From NCBI RefSeq assembly GCF_002813915.1, contig NZ_CP019335.1, forward strand, positions 2,959,777 through 3,023,776: a stretch of DNA of 64,000 bases, written 5' to 3'. Below are positions 57,746 to 64,000 of the stretch, one piece after another. This DNA comes from Tenacibaculum sp. SZ-18. Lineage in GTDB: Bacteria > Bacteroidota > Bacteroidia > Flavobacteriales > Flavobacteriaceae. The position numbers and the translations under genes are program-made. The first letter of the stretch is position 1. Each line of letters begins with the position of its first letter. The notes under the pieces were generated by a model, which worked only from the letters and a program-made list of their open reading frames with translations, made no database searches and had not been told where the DNA came from.

Positions 57746-58744
57746 TTAAAGTTCTACATCTTCAGCATCTGTCCAGTTCCATTTTCCAACTATAGATCCT
57801 TTATTAACGGTGATGACTCCTGGGTTTGCTCTTATAGCAGTCTTTATAGCTTTTTCATCACAACTACCAAAGACATATGGTAAATTATATTCTTTTTTAA
57901 ATGCATCAAGCTTTTCCGTATTACCCTCATAAATAACATCGGCCATCATAATATCTGAAGTTAAAACATAAACTTTATATCCTTTATTATTTGCTTTAGC
58001 TGCTACTTCTGAAATATCCTTTAATCCTTTTTTATTCACTTTACTCATCGTTGTCATCATGATAAGCATTGCTTTATCTTGTGCTAACATCTCTTCTAAT
58101 TTATCGTCTTCTTCCGTTCCTATTTCAAAATCGTGAATAGGTGGAACATCTCCATTTTCAGGAAATTTCATTCCCTCGGCGATATTTGTTCCTACTGAAT
58201 ACGCTCTAAAATCAATAATTGGCAAATGATTTAAAACATGATAAACTATAAATAAAGAAACTACTACTGATCCTATAGTACTGTAAGATGCTATTTTATC
58301 AGAAATTAATGGTTTGATATAACGAATGCCAATAATTAAAATAACTATGAATACCATAAAAACAATATTTTTATAGAATGTTTCTTTTGGTGTTAACTTG
58401 ATCGCATCTCCAAAACAACCACAATCTGTTACTTTATTATAAGCGTATGAATACCAAGTTAAAAATAAGAATACTAGATTCAAGCCAAAGAGACTCCAAA
58501 CTGTAATTTTTGCCTTAAATCCAACTAAAAGCATTACCCCTAAAACCAATTCTGTAACGATTAAAAGAATTGAAAACCCTAACGCAACAGGAATTAAAAA
58601 CTCAAGGTTGAGTACATCTTCACTGAAATATTCTTCAAATTTATATTGAGAGCCTATTGGATCAACCAATTTTACAAAGCCAGAATAAATGAATAATAAT
58701 CCAACAAGAACTCTTGAAATGTGTGTAAGTACTTTTAATAACAT
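57746..58744 (-). CDS. DoxX/MauE-like membrane protein with thioredoxin-like end
   Basis: 332 residues. Membrane part with four to five helices, containing VGLLFIYSGFVKLVDPIGS and redox motif DCGCFGDAI (about 108-116). The C-terminal part (about 195-332) is thioredoxin-like without a CxxC (LMIMMTTMSKVNKKG). Members are thought to handle electron or disulfide exchange. 14 bases after the DUF1599 gene, same operon. Confidence 0.82.
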   Translation of the reverse strand: MLLKVLTHISRVLVGLLFIYSGFVKLVDPIGSQYKFEEYFSEDVLNLEFLIPVALGFSILLIVTELVLGVMLLVGFKAKITVWSLFGLNLVFLFLTWYSYAYNKVTDCGCFGDAIKLTPKETFYKNIVFMVFIVILIIGIRYIKPLISDKIASYSTIGSVVVSLFIVYHVLNHLPIIDFRAYSVGTNIAEGMKFPENGDVPPIHDFEIGTEEDDKLEEMLAQDKAMLIMMTTMSKVNKKGLKDISEVAAKANNKGYKVYVLTSDIMMADVIYEGNTEKLDAFKKEYNLPYVFGSCDEKAIKTAIRANPGVITVNKGSIVGKWNWTDAEDVEL

Positions 58745-58758
58745 AATTATAGGGATTT

Positions 58759-59298
58759 TTAAGTGTCGTTCAAGTGAATCATTGCAAATACAGAATAATT
58801 AATCATATCTTGATAGTTTGCATCGATTCCTTCAGAAACAATTGTTTTACCTTTATTATTTTCTATTTGTTTTACTCGTAGTAACTTCTGTAGGATTAAA
58901 TCAGTTAATGAAGAAACTCTCATATCTCGCCAAGCCTCACCATAATCATGGTTTTTATTCTCCATTAATTTTTTCGTAATACTCACGTATTTATCATATA
59001 ATTTTGTAGCTTTTTCAGTATCCAAATCAGGTTGGTCCACTATGCCTAAATCTAACTGAATTAACGCCATTATAGAATAGTTAATAATACCAATAAATTC
59101 TGATTTCTCTCCTTCGTCTACTTTTCTTATATCATTCTCTTGTAATTGACGAATTCTTTGTGCCTTTATAAAAATTTGATCAGTAAGTGATGGTAATCGT
59201 AAAATTCTCCAAGCACTTCCATAGTCAGACATTTTTTTAATAAATAAACTGCGGCATTCATTTACAACCGCATCATACTGTTCTGAGGTATTTTGCAT
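58759..59298 (-). CDS. DUF1599 family protein
   Basis: 179 residues with two similar halves (KKMSDYGSAWRILRLPSLTDQI, NKNHDYGEAWRDMRVSSLTDLI), so an internal duplication. Conserved DYG.AWR..R.SSLTD motif. Helical, cytoplasmic, function unknown; found beside folP/doxX in many Bacteroidota. Divergent from folP. Confidence 0.9.
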   Translation of the reverse strand: MQNTSEQYDAVVNECRSLFIKKMSDYGSAWRILRLPSLTDQIFIKAQRIRQLQENDIRKVDEGEKSEFIGIINYSIMALIQLDLGIVDQPDLDTEKATKLYDKYVSITKKLMENKNHDYGEAWRDMRVSSLTDLILQKLLRVKQIENNKGKTIVSEGIDANYQDMINYSVFAMIHLNDT

Positions 59299-59398
59299 TA
59301 TATATATTCAGAAAAAACTATGTAAAAATAGCAAATCAAATAGCTTTTCAATTATTTTTACAGAGAAATTTATATGTATAACCTACAAAAAGGTATTA

Positions 59399-60220
59399 AT
59401 GACAATTAATTGCAAAGGGACTTTAATTGATTTATCAACTCCCAAAGTAATGGGAGTTTTAAATATCACTCCAGATTCATTTTATGATGGAGGAAAATAC
59501 AAAAATGAAAACGACATCTTACAACAAGTTGAAAAAATGTTGTTGGAAGGCGCAACTTTTATCGATATTGGAGCTTATTCTTCGCGACCAGGAGCAGCAC
59601 ATATTTCAGAGGATGAAGAATTAAAAAGAATTGTACCTATTGTAACATTATTAATAGAAGAGTTTCCTGAAATAATCATCTCAATTGATACCTTTAGAAG
59701 CAAAGTTGCTGAAAAAACTATCGAGTCTGGAGCCGCTTTAATTAATGATATTTCTGGAGGAAATATGGACAATAATATGTTTGAAACTGTTGCCAAACTT
59801 CAAGTTCCTTATATTTTAATGCATATGCAAGGAACGCCTCAAAACATGCAAAAAAATCCAAGTTATAAAAATGTAGTGACGGAGGTAATTTCTTTTTTTG
59901 CAAAGCAATTATTTGAATTACGAAAACTTCATGTTAACGATGTGATTGTAGATGTAGGATTTGGATTCGGAAAAACAATCGAACATAACTACGAACTCCT
60001 GGGGCAACTTAAATTATTTAAGAATTTGGAGGTTCCTATTTTAACTGGTGTTTCAAGAAAATCTATGCTGTATAAGCTTCTAGATATTACACCGCAAGAA
60101 GCTTTAAACGCAACTACGGTAGCAAATACAATTGCGCTGCAAAATGGGACTCAAATTTTAAGAGTTCATGATGTGAAAGAAGCTGTAGAAGCAGTTAGAA
60201 TTTCGGAAATGGTTCGATAA
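59399..60220 (+). CDS. folP: Dihydropteroate synthase
   Basis: 273 residues. TIM-barrel motifs in order: GVLNITPDSFYDGG, IDIGAYSSRPGA, SIDTFRSKVAE, NDISGG, LMHMQGTPQNM, DVGFGFGKT and GVSRKSM. Folate synthesis. In Bacteroidota it is usually followed directly by cdaA; here exbD lies between them. Confidence 0.96.
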   Translation: MTINCKGTLIDLSTPKVMGVLNITPDSFYDGGKYKNENDILQQVEKMLLEGATFIDIGAYSSRPGAAHISEDEELKRIVPIVTLLIEEFPEIIISIDTFRSKVAEKTIESGAALINDISGGNMDNNMFETVAKLQVPYILMHMQGTPQNMQKNPSYKNVVTEVISFFAKQLFELRKLHVNDVIVDVGFGFGKTIEHNYELLGQLKLFKNLEVPILTGVSRKSMLYKLLDITPQEALNATTVANTIALQNGTQILRVHDVKEAVEAVRISEMVR

Positions 60221-60347
60221 TAGCATAACTTTAAAGTACTTAACTGTATTATCTTATACGGAATTTCTAAATCAAACATATACAGAAACTCAATTACGGT
60301 ATTGTTTTTGATATTTATTTTTTACTACCCAAAATTGCAAATCAAAC

Positions 60348-60402
60348 TTTACTCCTGAAATCAACATCAGGAAAATCTTTGAAATATATTCAGAGGAGTA
60401 AA
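60348..60402 (+). promoter_or_regulatory. Mutually exclusive inverted repeats before exbD
   Basis: TTTACTCCTGAA (60348-60359) can pair with TTCAGAGGAGTAAA (60389-60402, two-base bulge). Alternatively CCTGA (60354-60358) pairs with TCAGG (60367-60371). The two folds exclude each other and lie 29 bases before the exbD ATG. Confidence 0.35.
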
Positions 60403-60430
60403 CTAATTATTCACTTAAACATTTCGTATT

Positions 60431-61039
60431 ATGAAAAGAAAACCTATTTCAGAAATTAATGCCGGATCTATGGCAGACATTGCATTTTTATTATTAATTT
60501 TTTTCCTTGTTACTACTACATTAAATGTTGATCAAGGTATTTTTACTAAAATTACTCAAGACAATCCAGATGCTCTGGATACTCACAAAAGAAACGTATT
60601 TGACATTTCTATTAATCGGAACAATGAAATTTTAATTGGAGGTGATGAAGTTACAATTGCTGAAATATCGCAATTAGCTCAAGATTTTATTGATAATGGA
60701 GCTGGAAAAGATTCTAAAGGAAATCCTTGTGATTGGTGTAACGGAAAAAAATCAATTATCTCATCAGATCATCCAGCAAAAGCTATTATTACCATTGAAG
60801 CTAATAGAGAAGCTAGCTATGAAACTTATGTTAAAGCATTAGATAAAGTACATTTGGCTTACAACAATTTACGCAATCAATTATCAGTAAAAATGTATGG
60901 CTACAATTTCACTCAACTTGAAACAGCTTACAAAAAAAACCGAAAGCAAGAAACATTTGATAAACTAGAAGTAATTAAAAGTAAATATCCAATGTTAGTT
61001 GGAAACATAGAGATCGAAAGTACTATGGCGAAAAAGTAA
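60431..61039 (+). CDS. ExbD/TolR-type protein without a neighbouring ExbB
   Basis: 202 residues. One N-terminal membrane helix carries the proton-path Asp in GSMADIAFLLLIFFLV, then a periplasmic domain with a CDWC insertion (about 100) as seen in other Bacteroidota ExbD. It energises outer-membrane transport together with ExbB/TonB, but no exbB, tonB or second exbD is here. Confidence 0.88.
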   Translation: MKRKPISEINAGSMADIAFLLLIFFLVTTTLNVDQGIFTKITQDNPDALDTHKRNVFDISINRNNEILIGGDEVTIAEISQLAQDFIDNGAGKDSKGNPCDWCNGKKSIISSDHPAKAIITIEANREASYETYVKALDKVHLAYNNLRNQLSVKMYGYNFTQLETAYKKNRKQETFDKLEVIKSKYPMLVGNIEIESTMAKK

Positions 61040-61074
61040 ATTATTAGTACATTTACGCAAACCGCTATAAATAC

Positions 61075-61854
61075 ATGTTAGATTTTATAGACTTTTCATT
61101 TCTAGATATCCTCGATATTATTCTTGTAGCTTTATTATTATATTACATCTACAAACTAGTAAAAGGAACTGTAGCCATTAATATTGTTATTGGGATTGCT
61201 TTAATTTTCTTAATGTGGAAAATTACCGAGGCTTTAAACATGGAAATGTTAAGTGGTATTTTAGGGAAACTAATTTCAGGTGGAGTTATTGCGATTATGA
61301 TTGTGTTTCAGCAGGAAATTAGAAAATTTCTTTTAATGATTGGAACTACTAATTTCTCTACAAAACATGGTTTTTTGAATCAATTGAAGTTTTTACAATC
61401 AGAAATTAATTCCGAAACCGATACTGATACCATTGTAAAATCTTGTATAAATCTATCTACAACAAAAACAGGAGCATTAATTGTTATTGAAAGAACCAAT
61501 AAGTTAGATTTCTTAGTTAACACTGGGGATCCAATGAATGCTTTAGTTAACGAAGCCATTATTCAAAGTATTTTTTACAAGAATAGTCCGTTGCATGATG
61601 GCGCAACTATTATAAGAGATAATTTTATTGTGGCTACACGAGTGATTTTACCAGTTTCGGATAATCCTAGGATTCCGGCGAGGTTTGGACTTCGCCACAG
61701 AGCGGCATTTGGTATTTCAGAAAAAACAGATGCGGTTTGCGTACTTGTTTCAGAAGAAACAGGAGAAATTTCTTATGTTAAAGACGGAGAATTTGTCTTG
61801 TATCAAGATTACGAAGATCTTTCCGAAAAAATCAAAAAAGACGTTTCAAACTAA
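61075..61854 (+). CDS. cdaA: Membrane diadenylate cyclase CdaA
   Basis: 259 residues. Three membrane helices (about 15-80), then a DisA_N cyclase domain with DGATII and RHRAAFGIS motifs. Makes c-di-AMP from two ATP. Starts 35 bases after exbD. Confidence 0.95.
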   Translation: MLDFIDFSFLDILDIILVALLLYYIYKLVKGTVAINIVIGIALIFLMWKITEALNMEMLSGILGKLISGGVIAIMIVFQQEIRKFLLMIGTTNFSTKHGFLNQLKFLQSEINSETDTDTIVKSCINLSTTKTGALIVIERTNKLDFLVNTGDPMNALVNEAIIQSIFYKNSPLHDGATIIRDNFIVATRVILPVSDNPRIPARFGLRHRAAFGISEKTDAVCVLVSEETGEISYVKDGEFVLYQDYEDLSEKIKKDVSN

Positions 61855-61873
61855 TTTTTTTTGTCACTAAAAA

Positions 61874-61906
61874 AAACCTAGATCGTAATAAATAAAATCT
61901 AGGTTT
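61874..61906 (+). terminator. Weak hairpin after cdaA
   Basis: AAACCTAGAT / ATCTAGGTTT, 10 bp with 13-base loop, but no T-run follows. Confidence 0.4.
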
Positions 61907-62180
61907 CATCTGGGGGATTATTAATAGTAGGTAGCTCACAATATACCACTCTACAAAAATTTTTATTTGTATGATTTATTAATGTAATTAGTTTAAATGC
62001 TATACCGTATTTTCAATGAAGCTTGGGGACTTTATAATACAGTTTCTATCAGAATCAAACCATATATACTGTTTGATTTGTATGGATCTTTTTCTCATTA
62101 CTAAAATAACAAATAAAAACCTAATAATAAAATAGTTACGTTAAATTTTTTATTTTTAACATACATCGTTTTAAAAATGC
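61907..62180. other. Gene-free stretch
   Basis: About 270 bases of AT-rich DNA after cdaA. No ORF, RNA or repeat recognised. Confidence 0.45.
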
Positions 62181-62205
62181 AAAAAGCCCGCCGAAAAGCG
62201 GACTT
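62181..62205 (-). terminator. Terminator of the heptad-rich lipoprotein gene
   Basis: On the minus strand AAGTCCGC pairs with GCGGGCTT (one wobble), followed by TTT. Confidence 0.75.
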
Positions 62206-62231
62206 ATCATTTAAGGATCTATTACTTAAAA

Positions 62232-62684
62232 TTATTTTTCAGTATTCAATTTAGCTTTAATCTCAGCTAAAACAGAGTTAAACTTTTTAGTAGATTCTTC
62301 ATCTAAACCAGCAACTACCTCTTTAGCTTTTGCCGCTAAATCAGCACCTGTTTTAGCTAATTCAGCAGTTTTTAATGCATCTGTACCAGCTTCTTTTTTC
62401 TTTTTTGCGTACTCTGCATATGAAGCCAAATATTCTCCAGCCTTAGGATCTTTAAATTCTGGGATTGTAATTCCTTCAATAGCGGATTCGGTTTTTTTAG
62501 CTGCTTCACTTACAACTTCTTCTGTTTTTTCAACAGCTTTCTCTACCTTCTCTACTACCTCCTCAGTTTTTTCAACTACAGCTTCTGTAGTTTCATTAAC
62601 CTTTTCTTCTGTTTCTTTTGCATTCTTACAAGAAGTAGCCAATAACGAACCAGCTACAAAGACAGATAAAATTACTTTTTTCAT
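62232..62684 (-). CDS. Heptad-rich lipoprotein
   Basis: 150 residues. Lipobox LLATSCKNAKE (Cys19), then seven-residue-like repeats of Glu/Lys/Val (VVEKTEEVVEKVEKAVEKTE) over 25-70 that would form one long amphipathic coil, then a second helical part. It may be a spacer or membrane-associated structural lipoprotein; no enzyme motif. Confidence 0.75.
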   Translation of the reverse strand: MKKVILSVFVAGSLLATSCKNAKETEEKVNETTEAVVEKTEEVVEKVEKAVEKTEEVVSEAAKKTESAIEGITIPEFKDPKAGEYLASYAEYAKKKKEAGTDALKTAELAKTGADLAAKAKEVVAGLDEESTKKFNSVLAEIKAKLNTEK

Positions 62685-62763
62685 TGTTTATGTATTTTAA
62701 GTTTTTGTGATTGAGTAACAAAATTAACATTTTGAATACACTAAACAAATAAAACAGAGCTAA

Positions 62764-64000
62764 TTATACTAATTCTGTACTGAATTGTTTTTCATATAAA
62801 TTTCGGTAATATCCTTCTTTCTTAAGTAACTCTTTATGACTACCTTGCTCCACAACATGACCTTTATCCATTACCAGAATTTTATCTGCTTGTTTAATAG
62901 TAGCCAATCGATGTGCGATAACAATTGAAGTTCTATTTTTTGTGATTTTATCAGTAGCATATTGAATCATTTGTTCAGATTCTGTATCTACAGATGATGT
63001 AGCCTCATCTAATATTAATATACTTGGCGTACTTACATAGGCTCTTAAAAATGCAATTAATTGTCTTTGTCCTGAAGAAAGCATTGCTCCACGTTCTTTT
63101 ACATTATAATTGTATCCGTTTGGTAAACTCTCAATAAAATCATGAATGCCAATTTGCTTCGCTGCTTCTTGAACTTGCTCTATACTTATATTTTCGTTTT
63201 TAAGAGTAATATTATTTAAAATGGTATCAGAAAATAAGAATACATCTTGTAAAACTACTGCTACCTGATTTCTTAATGACGCTAATTCATATTCTTGCAC
63301 TGGAATTCCATCAACAGCAATTACTCCGCTATCAATTTCATAAAAACGACTAATTAAATTAATAATGGTTGATTTACCAGCGCCTGTTGAACCGACAATA
63401 GCTATTGTTTCCCCTTTTTTAACTTCAAAGTTTATTCCTTTAAGGATTTCTTCTCCTTTTACGTAACTAAACCTAACATTATTAAATGAAATATCACCTT
63501 TAAGGTCTCTTGCATCTTTTGTTCCTCTTTTATCAATTGAGCTTTCTGTATCAATTACTTTAAAAACACGTTCTCCTGAAACAATTCCCATTTGCAATTG
63601 ATTAAACTTATCTGCAATTTGACGTAACGGTCTGAATAACATTTGAGCCATCTGAATAAAACTGATAATTGCTCCTACTGTTATCATTTTATTTCCCAAA
63701 ACTTGTAAACCTCCATACCAAACAATTAACCCAATAGCAATTGACGACATGATTTCTGCAATAGGAAAGAAAATGGAATAATACCAAACAGTTTTTACAT
63801 GTGCTTCTTTGTGTTTATTATTGATTTCCTTAAAGTTATTGTACTCTATTTTTTCTCTATTAAACAATTGAACAATTTTCATTCCCGTAACGCGCTCTTG
63901 AACAAAACCGTTTAAATTTGCTACTTGATTTCTCACATCTTGAAATGTCTTTTTAATTGCAATTTGAAAAAGTTTGGTCGCATAAATAAGTATCGGTAAA
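62764..64000 (-). CDS. ABC exporter, MdlB/MsbA type, partial (5' end outside window)
   Basis: The frame stays open to the window edge; an internal Val at 63936 is not the start. About 412 residues are in view: the last part of the membrane domain (VQERVTGMKIVQLFNREK, at least two helices) and a full nucleotide-binding domain with GSTGAGKST, LSSGQRQL and ILILDEATSSVD. An exporter of lipids, peptides or drugs; the substrate is unknown. Confidence 0.92.
   Translation of the reverse strand, partial: LPILIYATKLFQIAIKKTFQDVRNQVANLNGFVQERVTGMKIVQLFNREKIEYNNFKEINNKHKEAHVKTVWYYSIFFPIAEIMSSIAIGLIVWYGGLQVLGNKMITVGAIISFIQMAQMLFRPLRQIADKFNQLQMGIVSGERVFKVIDTESSIDKRGTKDARDLKGDISFNNVRFSYVKGEEILKGINFEVKKGETIAIVGSTGAGKSTIINLISRFYEIDSGVIAVDGIPVQEYELASLRNQVAVVLQDVFLFSDTILNNITLKNENISIEQVQEAAKQIGIHDFIESLPNGYNYNVKERGAMLSSGQRQLIAFLRAYVSTPSILILDEATSSVDTESEQMIQYATDKITKNRTSIVIAHRLATIKQADKILVMDKGHVVEQGSHKELLKKEGYYRNLYEKQFSTELV

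Noticed and set aside
57605..60243. Shared ACTTTAAAGTACTTAA at 57608-57623 and 60228-60243, part of a palindrome in the first copy
   Set aside because: Only two copies, AT-rich, without flanking symmetry or target duplications; not enough for a mobile or regulatory element.

Overview
The window is a contiguous stretch of chromosome from a member of the Flavobacteriaceae (Bacteroidota), most likely a marine, Tenacibaculum/Polaribacter-like genus. The reasons are: low GC; a complete gldKLMN block for gliding and type IX secretion; promoters of the TAnnTTTG (-7) class; almost no Shine-Dalgarno sequences; and many family-typical genes (DUF983, DUF1599, DUF1684, HYC_CC_PP, LytS/LytTR pairs, SusC/CirA-type receptors). 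The genus is an inference. No rRNA, tRNA, CRISPR array, phage or insertion sequence was seen.

Layout. 1-4.8 kb: a methionine/threonine operon on the minus strand, led by a SAM-I riboswitch. It runs into a MetX-aspartokinase-homoserine dehydrogenase fusion that leaves the window. 4.8-14.7 kb: a nuclease-like gene, a broken outer-membrane gene, a gamma-carbonic anhydrase, a LytS/LytTR two-component pair, a LysM glucosaminidase, a PLP enzyme, and a ToxR-like membrane regulator divergent from a lipoprotein. 14.7-26.6 kb: ABC-F ATPase, DUF983 protein, FAD oxidoreductase, gldN-gldM-gldL-gldK, an arginase-fold protein that has lost metal ligands, and topA. 26.8-33.2 kb: miaB, a sigma-54 activator, lptE, a TPR-like gene, secG, groES and groEL. 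33.3-38.9 kb: three tandem paralogues of a macroglobulin/plug-domain protein, the first reduced to its two ends. 38.9-42.0 kb: a metal-uptake module (HMA protein, TonB receptor, HYC_CC_PP protein). 42.1-53.6 kb: polyprenyl synthase, rlmN, glutathione peroxidase, oxidoreductase plus Crp regulator, queA, aroA, a large sortilin-like repeat protein and MazG. 53.7-57.7 kb: an MFS transporter with a 24-codon leader peptide and terminator, a DUF1684 lipoprotein, enoyl-CoA hydratase, crcB and two decayed genes. 57.7-64 kb: DoxX protein, DUF1599, folP, exbD, cdaA, a heptad-rich lipoprotein and a partial ABC exporter.

How it fits together. The SAM riboswitch places sulfhydrylase, homoserine acetyltransferase, aspartokinase and homoserine dehydrogenase under one methionine-status control. 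GldK-N form the core and ring of the type IX secretion motor. The most unusual items are the leader peptide/terminator arrangement in front of the MFS gene, the MetX-ThrA fusion, the internally deleted paralogue behind a 21-bp-spaced direct repeat, and the degenerate arginase beside the gld genes. Most of the rest is ordinary housekeeping DNA.
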